Of a stretch of 9,447 bases of DNA, positions 1 to 5,751 are shown one piece after another. The translations under genes were made by a program, and so were the position numbers. The notes under the pieces were generated by a model, which did no database searches, was not told where the DNA came from, and saw nothing but the letters and a program-made list of their open reading frames with translations. Origin of the DNA: CAZPMO01 sp964587515 (GTDB lineage: Bacteria; Pseudomonadota; Alphaproteobacteria; MPNO01); the NCBI GenBank assembly GCA_964587515.1, contig CAZPMO010000188.1, positions 1 through 9,447 of the forward strand, in the 5' to 3' direction. Positions within the stretch are counted from its first letter, which is position 1, and the number at the start of each line of letters is the position of its first letter.

Positions 1-52
1 TCAGACGATTCGTGTGAATCCCCACCCGATTCTCTCAAACCGTGAAACGCTC
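1..52. other. Non-coding stretch with three alternating pentamers
   Basis: No coding region can be supported here. The pentamers GATTC (7-11), GAATC (16-20) and GATTC (28-32) alternate in orientation, so either neighbouring pair could form a 5-bp hairpin with a 4- or 7-base loop. The segment continues directly into the dispersed repeat that begins at 53. Bases 49-59 (GCTCTAGCCGA) are identical to 4193-4203 in the right arm and edge of the ftsY hairpin, so this stretch may be part of a composite palindromic repeat. It lies downstream of the minus-strand hydrolase gene and could act as its 3' end, but no T-run follows the hairpins. Confidence 0.35.
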
Positions 53-110
53 TAGCCGAAAGCCCTGGCTGACCGTCTCTATGGGTCATTATCAGTGATC
101 CTTGGTATTA
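53..110 (-). repeat. 58-base dispersed repeat, copy 1
   Basis: Read on the minus strand, this segment begins TAATACCAAGGATCAC and matches 9390-9447 on the plus strand at 51 of 58 positions without gaps. It starts four bases after the TAG stop of the metallo-hydrolase gene. Within it, GG-A-TCA and TGACC can pair into a small bulged hairpin, and this is preserved in the other copy. The similarity may continue beyond 53, but copy 2 is cut by the window end. The two copies point toward each other's genes, forming an inverted pair around about 9.3 kb. No transposase is present, so a non-autonomous palindromic repeat or REP-like element is the likely class. Confidence 0.85.
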
Positions 111-114
111 CGCC

Positions 115-993
115 CTATTCGCCGATATAGCGGTAGTTGAACCCCTCGACCAGCGACTCGACGCGGCCCAGTGTCGGCGCCGGGAAGTGCGCCGGACAGA
201 TCAACGTATCGGTATCGGCATACGATTCCAGGAAGGCGCGCCGCGTCGCGCGCGCGGCGACCTGATCGGTGCAAAAATTGGTGCTCCAGTCCGGCAGGCG
301 GCACTGGATCATGTGATGCATCATGTCGCCGCACAGCACCGCGTCCTGGCCGCCCGAGCTTAGATGGACGCCCACCGCGCCCGGTGAATGGCCGGGCAGC
401 GGGTCGAGCCAGACGCCGTCGGCGATGCCGTGGTCCATATCGACCAGATCGGCGCGGCCGGCTTCGACGATCGGCAGCACGCTGTCCTCGATGTAGTTGC
501 CGGTGCGCGGCAGGTCGGTCTCGGCCGCGAGTTTTTGCCAGTGCTCCCACTCGGCGGATGCGAAGATGTAACGCGCGTTAGGAAATGTCGGCGCCCAGCG
601 GCCGTTCTCCAGCCGCGTGTTCCAGCCCACATGATCCACATGCATGTGGGTGCACAGCACGAAGTCGATGTCTTCCGGCGCGGCGCCGGCGGCGGCCAGG
701 GTCTCCAGCCACGGCCACTGGCGCTGGTGGAAATGGGGCCGGTTGCGGTTCTTGTCGTTGCCGCCGCAGGCATCGACCAGAATGGTGTAGCGCGGCGTCT
801 TGATCAGGAAGCTCTGGATCACGATGGCAAGCTTCTCGCCGGTGGGATCGCTGTGGCGCGGCGCCATCCACTCGAGATGCGGACCGATGGCCTCCGGAGT
901 CCAATCGGGAAATATTTCGCGCGCCTCGAGCTGTGAATCACCGATCTCGACGACGCTCGACAGGGTGAATTCGCCCAGTGAAAAATCGCTCAT
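115..993 (-). CDS. MBL-fold metallo-hydrolase
   Basis: Predicted zinc-dependent hydrolase of the metallo-beta-lactamase superfamily, 292 residues, probably cytoplasmic because no signal peptide or membrane segment is seen. All expected metal ligands are present: THMHVDH at 115-121 (H116, H118, D120, H121), H202 in PGHSPGAV, D223 in CGDMM and H269 in PAHF. The overall layout resembles the lactonase/methyl-parathion-hydrolase-like branch, but the substrate cannot be read from the sequence. The reading frame is open upstream to 1125. I chose the ATG at 993 because AAGGGAGA lies about five bases before it, and the 44 extra residues are basic, low-complexity and unlike the family. It is divergent from dapF and transcribed alone. 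A dispersed repeat starts four bases past its stop. Family call firm, function unknown. Confidence 0.9.
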   Translation of the reverse strand: MSDFSLGEFTLSSVVEIGDSQLEAREIFPDWTPEAIGPHLEWMAPRHSDPTGEKLAIVIQSFLIKTPRYTILVDACGGNDKNRNRPHFHQRQWPWLETLAAAGAAPEDIDFVLCTHMHVDHVGWNTRLENGRWAPTFPNARYIFASAEWEHWQKLAAETDLPRTGNYIEDSVLPIVEAGRADLVDMDHGIADGVWLDPLPGHSPGAVGVHLSSGGQDAVLCGDMMHHMIQCRLPDWSTNFCTDQVAARATRRAFLESYADTDTLICPAHFPAPTLGRVESLVEGFNYRYIGE

Positions 994-1014
994 GCCGTTC
1001 TCCCTTTGGCGGCG

Positions 1015-1042
1015 ATTATGGCGCGGTCCGACGATTTCGCAA
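1015..1042 (-). promoter_or_regulatory. Candidate sigma-70-like promoter for the MBL hydrolase gene
   Basis: On the minus strand TTGCGA (1042-1037) and CATAAT (1020-1015) are separated by 16 bases, matching TTGACA and TATAAT at four and five of six positions. Transcription would begin near 1008, giving a very short leader that still contains the AAGGGAGA ribosome-binding site. This is a motif match only. Confidence 0.4.
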
Positions 1043-1079
1043 AAGGGCGTTTTTTGGCGTTTAGAACCGTGGGAAACCG

Positions 1080-1120
1080 GTCCCGCCGGGACATTGAGTC
1101 CATGGGGAAACCATTGGACT
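1080..1120 (+). promoter_or_regulatory. Two adjacent inverted repeats upstream of dapF
   Basis: GTCCC-GCC-GGGAC (1080-1092) is a perfect 5-bp hairpin. Four bases later, AGTCCATGG (1097-1105) pairs with CCATTGGACT (1111-1120) over nine base pairs with one bulged T and a GGAAA loop. The right arm of the second repeat contains the candidate dapF -35 element TTGGAC, so it could be an operator as easily as an RNA hairpin. If the proposed start point is right, these lie upstream of the transcript, which favours a DNA-binding role. No known regulator motif was recognised. Confidence 0.35.
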
Positions 1121-1144
1121 TGCATCCGCCTCTCTCCATATAAA
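1115..1144 (+). promoter_or_regulatory. Candidate promoter of the dapF-mtaB-ftsY operon
   Basis: TTGGAC (1115-1120) and TATAAA (1139-1144) are 18 bases apart. The -10 matches TATAAT at five of six positions; the -35 keeps only the TTG. A start point 6-8 bases after the -10 would fall at about 1151, essentially on the dapF ATG at 1152. That would make the mRNA leaderless, in keeping with the weak Shine-Dalgarno match there (AAAGCGAG). Confidence 0.4.
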
Positions 1145-1151
1145 GCGAGCC

Positions 1152-1985
1152 ATGAGCGGACTTCGTTTTACAAAGATGCACGGCCTCGGCAACGACTTCG
1201 TGATCCTCGACGCGCGCGGCGACGCGATCGCGCTGGATGCGGCGCGCGCGCGCGCCATCGCCGACCGCCATACCGGTGTCGGCTGCGACCAGGTCATTGT
1301 GATCGAGCCGGCGACCGAGGCGGCCGCCGAGGCCTTCATGCGCATCCGCAACGCCGACGGCGGCGAGGTCGCGGCCTGCGGCAACGCGACCCGCTGCGTC
1401 GCCGCGATGCTGATGTCGGAGACCGGCCGCGACGCGGTGACCATCCAGACCAGCGCCGGCAATCTGGCGACCAGCGCCGCCGGAGACGGGCGCATCATGG
1501 TCGATATGGGCGCGCCGGAACTGGACTGGTGGCAAATTCCCTTGGCGGAACAACAGGATACGCTGAGCCTCGTTCTTTCAGCGGGTCCGTTGAGCGCCCC
1601 GGCGGCGGTGAGCATGGGTAATCCGCACGCCGTGTTCTTCGTCGAGGACGCCGAGACGGTCGATCTCGCCGCGCTCGGACCCGGGCTCGAACATCATGCG
1701 ATGTTCCCCGAGCGCGCCAATATCGGCATCGCCCAGGTCACCGGCCCGGGCTCGCTGCGCCTCAGGGTGTGGGAGCGCGGCGCGGGCGTCACCATGGCCT
1801 GTGGCACCGGGGCCTGCGCGGCCGTGGTCGCGGCGCATCGCCGTGGCCTCACGGGCCGGACCGTCGCGGTCACGCTCGACGGCGGCGCGCTGGACATCGA
1901 TTGGCGCGACGACGACCGGGTCATGATGACGGGCCCGGCGGCGACCAGCTTTTCGGGCGAGCTTGCCGAGGCGGCCGGGCCATGA
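1152..1985 (+). CDS. dapF: Diaminopimelate epimerase
   Basis: Converts LL-diaminopimelate to meso-diaminopimelate, the last shared step toward lysine and the cross-linking residue of peptidoglycan; cytosolic and cofactor-independent. The 277-residue length is normal. Family signatures occur in order: the N-terminal KMHGLGNDFV (8-17), NADGGEVAACGNATRC (67-82) with the first catalytic cysteine C76, GNPHAV (156-161), ERANIGI (187-193), and ACGTGACA (216-223) with the second catalytic cysteine C217. Both cysteines of the two-base mechanism are therefore intact. CGNATRC replaces the more common CGNGxRC and is usual in alphaproteobacteria. The ATG at 1152 is chosen because MxGLxFTKMHGLGNDF is the normal family start. 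It has no strong ribosome-binding site and may be leaderless. The stop overlaps the mtaB start in ATGA, so it is first gene of a coupled operon. Confidence 0.97.
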   Translation: MSGLRFTKMHGLGNDFVILDARGDAIALDAARARAIADRHTGVGCDQVIVIEPATEAAAEAFMRIRNADGGEVAACGNATRCVAAMLMSETGRDAVTIQTSAGNLATSAAGDGRIMVDMGAPELDWWQIPLAEQQDTLSLVLSAGPLSAPAAVSMGNPHAVFFVEDAETVDLAALGPGLEHHAMFPERANIGIAQVTGPGSLRLRVWERGAGVTMACGTGACAAVVAAHRRGLTGRTVAVTLDGGALDIDWRDDDRVMMTGPAATSFSGELAEAAGP

Positions 1986-3226
1986 GCGAGCCCGAGATCA
2001 TCACATTCGGCTGCCGGCTGAACGCCTATGAATCCGAGGTTATCCGCGGTCACGCGCGCGCCGCCGGGATGAACGACGCGGTGATCGTGAACACCTGCGC
2101 GGTGACCGCCGAGGCCGAACGTCAGGCCCGTCAGGCGATCCGCAAGGCGCGGCGCGCGCGACCCGATGCCCGCATCGTGGTCACCGGCTGCGCCGCCCAG
2201 CTGTCGCCGGAACGCTTCGCCGCGATGGACGAGGTCGATTTGGTGCTGGGCAACGAGGAAAAGCTCGACCCCGCGCAATTTCTCGATACGGCCGGCGCGC
2301 GCGTCGCGGTAAACGACATCATGTCGGTGCGCGAGACCGCCGGCCACCTGATCGCCGGGTTCGAGGCCCGCGCCCGCGCCTTCGTCCAGGTTCAGCAGGG
2401 CTGCGATCATCGCTGCACGTTCTGCATCATCCCGTTCGCGCGCGGACCCAGCCGCTCGGTGCCGCCGGGCGCCATCGTCGAACAGCTTCGCGCCCTCGTC
2501 GCGGGCGGTTGCCGCGAGGCGGTGCTGACCGGCGTCGACATCACCGATTACGGACGTGATTTGCCGGGCCGCCCGAGCCTCGGTCAGGTGACGCGGCGGC
2601 TGCTGGCGCTGGTCCCCGACCTGCCACGGCTTCGCCTGTCCTCGCTCGATCCCGTCGAGGTGGACGACGAGTTGCTGGCGCTGATCGCCGATGAGCCCAG
2701 GCTGATGCCGCATTTCCATCTCAGCCTGCAATCGGGCGACGATCTGATCCTGAAGCGCATGAAGCGGCGCCACAGCCGCGCCGACGCCGTCGAATTCTGC
2801 GCCCGCGTGCGCGACCTCAGGCCCGACGCGGTGTTCGGGGCCGACCTGATTGCCGGTTTTCCCACCGAGGACGAGGCGATGTTCGCCAATACGCTGGCGC
2901 TGGTCGAGGATTGCGGCCTGATCCATCTCCATGTCTTTCCGTTTTCCGAACGCGCCGGTACGCCCGCCGCGCGCATGGGCCAGGCGCCGGTCGCGATCCG
3001 GCGCGAGCGCTCGGCGCGACTGCGCGCGGCCGGCGAGAACGCGCTGGCCCGCGATCTCGACGGACGCGTCGGCGGGACCGCCCGCGTGCTGGTGGAAAAG
3101 AAAAATCGCGGACGCACCGAACATTACGCCCCGGTCGTGCTGGATCGCGCGGTTCCGGGGACGGTCGTCGAGGCCCACATCGAGAGCCGCGACGGCCTCG
3201 CCTTGACGGCGCGCGTGATCGCATGA
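1982..3226 (+). CDS. mtaB: tRNA t6A37 methylthiotransferase (radical SAM)
   Basis: Adds a methylthio group to t6A at position 37 of ANN-decoding tRNAs, giving ms2t6A, using two iron-sulfur clusters and S-adenosylmethionine. The 414-residue protein has the full three-domain layout: an N-terminal cluster domain with C11 (FGCRLN), C39 (NTCAVT) and C70 (TGCAAQ); a radical SAM domain with CDHRCTFC, giving C141, C145 and C148; and a C-terminal TRAM-like part from about 365. FGCRLN and ADLIAGFPTE (287-296) point to MtaB rather than MiaB or RimO. The start is set by the ATGA overlap with dapF, with GAGG ten bases upstream. A longer in-frame extension would run through dapF and is rejected. Its own stop overlaps the ftsY start, so expression is probably translationally coupled. 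Confidence 0.95.
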   Translation: MSEPEIITFGCRLNAYESEVIRGHARAAGMNDAVIVNTCAVTAEAERQARQAIRKARRARPDARIVVTGCAAQLSPERFAAMDEVDLVLGNEEKLDPAQFLDTAGARVAVNDIMSVRETAGHLIAGFEARARAFVQVQQGCDHRCTFCIIPFARGPSRSVPPGAIVEQLRALVAGGCREAVLTGVDITDYGRDLPGRPSLGQVTRRLLALVPDLPRLRLSSLDPVEVDDELLALIADEPRLMPHFHLSLQSGDDLILKRMKRRHSRADAVEFCARVRDLRPDAVFGADLIAGFPTEDEAMFANTLALVEDCGLIHLHVFPFSERAGTPAARMGQAPVAIRRERSARLRAAGENALARDLDGRVGGTARVLVEKKNRGRTEHYAPVVLDRAVPGTVVEAHIESRDGLALTARVIA

Positions 3227-4173
3227 GCGACGATAACGATAACAAAGGCTGGCTCGGGCGGCTCGCTTCCGGGCTGAGCCGTACGTCCTCACGCATTTCC
3301 GACGGCATCACCGGCATTTTCTCGGGCCGCAAACTCGACGACGCCGCGGTCGAGGAGCTGGAGGAGCTGTTGATCGCGGCCGATATCGGGGTTTCCACGG
3401 CGGCGCGTCTGTGCGCCGAGTTCGCGCGTACGCGGTTCGACAAGGAAATCGCGCCCGACGAGGTGCGCGAGGCGCTGGCCGAAGAGATCGCGGATATCCT
3501 GGAGCCGATCGCCCGACCGCTCGAGATCGACCGGGCGCGCAAGCCGCATGTCGTCCTCGTGGTCGGCGTCAACGGCGCCGGCAAGACCACCACCATCGGC
3601 AAGCTGGCCCGGCTCTATCGCGACGACGGGCGATCGGTGGTGCTGGTCGCGGGCGACACTTTTCGCGCCGCCGGCGTGAGCCAACTCAGGATCTGGGGCG
3701 AGCGCATCGGCTGTCCGGTGATCGCGCGCGAGACCGGCGCCGACGCGGCGGGTCTCGCTTTCGACGCGCTGACCGAGGCGCGCGACAAAGGCACCGAGGT
3801 GCTTATCGTCGATACCGCGGGACGGCTGCATAACCGAAGCGACCTGATGGCCGAGTTGGAGAAAATCATCCGCGTGATGCGCAAGATCGACGCGGATGCG
3901 CCCCATAGCTGCCTGCTGGTGCTGGACGCGACCACCGGCCAGAACGCCCATTCCCAAGTCGAGATTTTTCGGGAGCTCACGAATGTTTCGGGGCTGGTGG
4001 TCACCAAACTGGACGGCAGCGCCAAGGGCGGCGTGCTGGTGGCGCTGGCCGAGCGTTTCGGTCTGCCGGTGCACGCCATCGGAATCGGCGAGGGCGAGGA
4101 CGATCTTCGCCCGTTCGAGGCCCGCGCCTTCGCACGGAGCCTAATGGGGCTAGAGCACTATTCGACCAAATAG
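3223..4173 (+). CDS. ftsY: Signal recognition particle receptor FtsY
   Basis: GTPase that docks ribosome-nascent chain-SRP complexes at the inner membrane for co-translational insertion. The 316-residue protein has a short N-terminal segment with an amphipathic stretch (WLGRLASGLSR, 10-20) suited to lipid contact, an N domain of helices (about 35-105), and a complete G domain: P-loop GVNGAGKTT (115-123), DTFRAA (145-150), DTAGR (197-201), TKLDGSAKGG (261-270) and GIGEGEDDLRPF (287-298). The long acidic A domain of the E. coli protein is absent, as is usual in this class. The start is fixed by the ATGA overlap with mtaB; no Shine-Dalgarno is obvious, suggesting coupling. Oddity: the family normally ends near LMG (307-309), but here LEHYSTK and the stop lie in the arm of a 24-bp inverted repeat. 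Confidence 0.96.
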   Translation: MSDDNDNKGWLGRLASGLSRTSSRISDGITGIFSGRKLDDAAVEELEELLIAADIGVSTAARLCAEFARTRFDKEIAPDEVREALAEEIADILEPIARPLEIDRARKPHVVLVVGVNGAGKTTTIGKLARLYRDDGRSVVLVAGDTFRAAGVSQLRIWGERIGCPVIARETGADAAGLAFDALTEARDKGTEVLIVDTAGRLHNRSDLMAELEKIIRVMRKIDADAPHSCLLVLDATTGQNAHSQVEIFRELTNVSGLVVTKLDGSAKGGVLVALAERFGLPVHAIGIGEGEDDLRPFEARAFARSLMGLEHYSTK

Positions 4174-4201
4174 GACCATTTGGTCGAATAGTGCTCTAGC
4201 C
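4148..4201 (+). terminator. Perfect 24-bp inverted repeat at the ftsY stop, probable terminator or palindromic repeat
   Basis: Bases 4148-4171 and 4178-4201 are exact reverse complements around a 6-base loop (AGGACC), and five Ts follow at 4204-4208. On the plus strand this fits a rho-independent terminator for the dapF-mtaB-ftsY operon. On the minus strand it lies six bases beyond the stop of the small ORF 4207-4440, so it may serve both convergent units, although no T-run follows on that side. The stem is longer and less GC-rich than a typical terminator and encodes the FtsY C-terminal tail, which suggests an inserted palindromic repeat recruited as a terminator. Confidence 0.8.
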
Positions 4202-4206
4202 GATTT

Positions 4207-4440
4207 TTAGACTTTGATATCGATGAGGGCGCCGCGCCGTTGATCGCCGCGGGGCCGGTCGCCACTGGACATTTCCAGGATCGGTTGGGAACGAGCCGGC
4301 GGCGGCGCGCCATTGCCGTCGCCGCGCAGCGTCTGGGCGAAAGATCCGTCGGACTGATCGGCGGCCTTCTGGGCCGGCTGTTTTGGGGTCGCAACGCCCT
4401 GGGTAATCTGCAGGAACGAACTTCCCGGAAATACCTTCAT
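4207..4440 (-). CDS. Small hypothetical protein, 77 residues
   Basis: Not recognised as a named family. The predicted protein starts MKVFPGSSFLQITQG, has a polar, Gln/Pro/Ala-rich middle without membrane segment or signal peptide, and ends RRGALIDIKV. The hydrophobic, conserved-looking last residues after a probably disordered middle resemble small proteins I associate with alphaproteobacterial genomes, but I cannot name one. Support for coding: third codon positions are strongly G/C, as in neighbouring genes; its stop lies next to the ftsY hairpin in a clean convergent arrangement; and it has an upstream region with TATAAT and a near-CtrA site. Against: its length is modest, and the nearest Shine-Dalgarno-like GAGG is about 12 bases before the ATG. 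Overlapping frames in the same stretch look less natural. Confidence 0.5.
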   Translation of the reverse strand: MKVFPGSSFLQITQGVATPKQPAQKAADQSDGSFAQTLRGDGNGAPPPARSQPILEMSSGDRPRGDQRRGALIDIKV

Positions 4441-4474
4441 CCTGTTTGGCGACCTCGTCTCGGGTAATAACTAC

Positions 4475-4495
4475 GGCAAATTATAATAATTTGCC
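4475..4495. promoter_or_regulatory. AT-rich palindrome with TATAAT on both strands
   Basis: GGCAAATTA (4475-4483) and TAATTTGCC (4487-4495) are perfect 9-base arms around TAA. TATAAT occurs on the plus strand at 4482-4487 and on the minus strand at 4485-4480. The palindrome sits between the minus-strand small ORF and the plus-strand DUF2336 gene, so it may hold a divergent -10 region or an operator. No convincing -35 was found on the plus strand. Confidence 0.45.
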
Positions 4496-4496
4496 C

Positions 4497-4511
4497 TTAA
4501 ATCCCGGTAAA
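4497..4511 (-). promoter_or_regulatory. Near-match CtrA box facing the small ORF
   Basis: TTAA-N7-TAAA on the plus strand, TTTA-N7-TTAA on the minus strand: one mismatch to the CtrA half-site pair TTAA-N7-TTAA. On the minus strand it lies 11 bases before the TATAAT at 4485-4480, roughly where CtrA overlaps a -35 element at activated promoters. Such short AT motifs can occur by chance in an AT-rich gap. Confidence 0.35.
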
Positions 4512-4520
4512 CCGAGAGGG

Positions 4521-4535
4521 TTAACGGTAATTTAA
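4521..4535 (+). promoter_or_regulatory. Perfect CtrA-type box upstream of the first DUF2336 gene
   Basis: TTAA (4521-4524), seven bases (CGGTAAT), TTAA (4532-4535) exactly matches the core of the CtrA response-regulator site known in Caulobacter and other alphaproteobacteria. It ends 49 bases before the DUF2336 start codon at 4585, a plausible distance for a CtrA-regulated promoter. No clear -10 hexamer follows. Binding is inferred. Confidence 0.5.
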
Positions 4536-4584
4536 GACGAATGGCCAACCGTCCGAATCGACCCAAATTACTGCCGGAACAGGG

Positions 4585-5670
4585 ATGCCGGACGGACACA
4601 ATTTCGATATCGAAGGTCTTCTCGACCTAGCCAGGGACAAATCAGTGGCCTCCCGAACCGAGCTGGTTCAGGTGGTCAGTGACCTGTTCTTCGGGAGCGG
4701 CAATGTCGTGAGCGAGCGCGAGCGAGCGCTCATGACGGAAATTCTGCGGCAACTGATCCACGACGCCGAGATGACGGTCCGCCGCGCGCTGGCCGACGAG
4801 GCCGACGCGCCGGCGGACCTGGTGGCGATGCTCGCGAACGACGAAATCGAAATCTCCCATCCCATCCTGGTGCGCAGCACGGTATTGCGCGACCTCGACC
4901 TGATCGAAATCATCCATCACCGCACGCTCCGCCACCGGCTGTCGATCACCATGCGGGCGTCACTGTCGGAAGACGTCTCCGCGGCCCTGGTCGAGGCGAA
5001 CGAAGAAGACGTCATTAAATCCCTGCTGGAGAATCCGAACGCCGAGATCAAGCGTGACACCATGGAATTCCTGGTCGAGGAATCACAGCAGATTGACACC
5101 TATCAGAATCCGCTCCTGCGCCGCGAAGATCTCGGCCCGGAACTCGCGAAACGGATGTACTGGTGGGTCTCGGCGGTGCTCCGCAATTATATTTCGGAAA
5201 AATTCGCCATCGAGCTCGATAGTGAAATCGAGGCCACGGTCAAAGCGCTGCCGGCGACCGACGCGCCGGGGAGCGGCGCCCGCCTCGCCCAGCGCCTCGA
5301 TGACGGCGGCGAGATCAGCCCTTTGCTGCCCGTCCAGACATTGCGCAAGGGTGAGGTGTCACTGTTCGAGGAGTTGTTCGCGAGGCTGACGGGACTGAGA
5401 AAGACCCTGGTGCGCCGTTTCATCTTCGAGCCGGGCGGCGAAGGGTTGGCGATCTCGTGCCGGGCCATCAACATCGCCAAGAGCGAATTCGCCTCGATCT
5501 TCCTCCTTAGCCGGGCCGCGCGCCCGGGCGACAAGGCGGTCGAGAGCGATGAATTGACCAATGCCTTGAACTTTTTCGATCGAATTGAGGCCGGAACCGC
5601 CCGCAAGGTGCTGGATCGCTGGAAAATCGACCCCGATTTCCTGTTTTCTCAACGTCAACTCGGCCGGTAG
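4585..5670 (+). CDS. DUF2336 family protein, first of a tandem pair
   Basis: Function unknown. The 361-residue protein is helical throughout, with no signal peptide or membrane segment. The N-terminal half (about 8-220) looks like HEAT/ARM-type helical repeats: LLDLARDKS (12-20), LVAMLANDEIEISHPIL (79-95), IIHHRTLRHR (109-118), and a YWWVSAVLR motif (192-200). A variable linker follows (about 222-245), then a conserved C-terminal block with LVRRFIFEPGGEGLAI (275-290) and IFLLSRAARPGDK (305-317). This pattern is typical of DUF2336, found mainly in alphaproteobacteria. The ATG at 4585 is the only sensible start; its ribosome-binding site is weak (GGAACAGGG abuts it). A perfect CtrA box lies 49 bases upstream. 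The next gene is a close paralogue, 81 bases downstream. Confidence 0.85.
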   Translation: MPDGHNFDIEGLLDLARDKSVASRTELVQVVSDLFFGSGNVVSERERALMTEILRQLIHDAEMTVRRALADEADAPADLVAMLANDEIEISHPILVRSTVLRDLDLIEIIHHRTLRHRLSITMRASLSEDVSAALVEANEEDVIKSLLENPNAEIKRDTMEFLVEESQQIDTYQNPLLRREDLGPELAKRMYWWVSAVLRNYISEKFAIELDSEIEATVKALPATDAPGSGARLAQRLDDGGEISPLLPVQTLRKGEVSLFEELFARLTGLRKTLVRRFIFEPGGEGLAISCRAINIAKSEFASIFLLSRAARPGDKAVESDELTNALNFFDRIEAGTARKVLDRWKIDPDFLFSQRQLGR

Positions 5671-5712
5671 CGAACGAGTGGAATTTCATAGATTTTTTAT
5701 TAATTCCAACAT

Positions 5713-5727
5713 TTAAGCCATTATTTA
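5713..5727 (+). promoter_or_regulatory. Near-match CtrA box upstream of the second DUF2336 gene
   Basis: TTAA-N7-TTTA, one mismatch from TTAA-N7-TTAA, lies in the AT-rich 81-base gap between the two paralogues. TACAAT at 5745-5750 is a possible -10 but is one base before the ATG, so it would need a start point inside the gene. A 7-base inverted repeat, TGGAATT (5679-5685) and AATTCCA (5702-5708), is also in the gap. Confidence 0.3.
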
Positions 5728-5751
5728 GAACCAATCTCACATCATACAATC

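Noticed and set aside
994..1125. N-terminal extension of the MBL hydrolase to the ATG at 1125
   Set aside because: It would cover the divergent promoter region, adds residues unlike the family, and lacks the strong ribosome-binding site found before the ATG at 993.
1694..3292. Long open frame of 532 codons antisense to dapF and mtaB
   Set aside because: It lies opposite two certain genes, has Arg/Gly/His/Gln-rich composition typical of antisense frames in GC-rich DNA, and shows no recognisable domain.
4158..4394. 78-codon minus-strand open frame overlapping the ftsY hairpin
   Set aside because: It is Arg/Pro/Ser-rich and reads through the palindrome, producing the same LEHYSTK string because the palindrome is symmetric; the overlapping frame 4207-4440 has better codon use.
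4240..4467. 75-codon plus-strand open frame in the ftsY-DUF2336 gap
   Set aside because: It opposes the more protein-like minus-strand ORF, has no ribosome-binding site, and has no recognisable domain.
4541..4630. Short ATG frame starting at 4541, possible leader peptide before the DUF2336 gene
   Set aside because: It is out of frame with the gene, has no ribosome-binding site and shows no attenuator-like residue run.
5700..5716. A second TTAA pair in the DUF2336 intergenic gap
   Set aside because: The half-sites are nine bases apart, not the seven required for a CtrA box.
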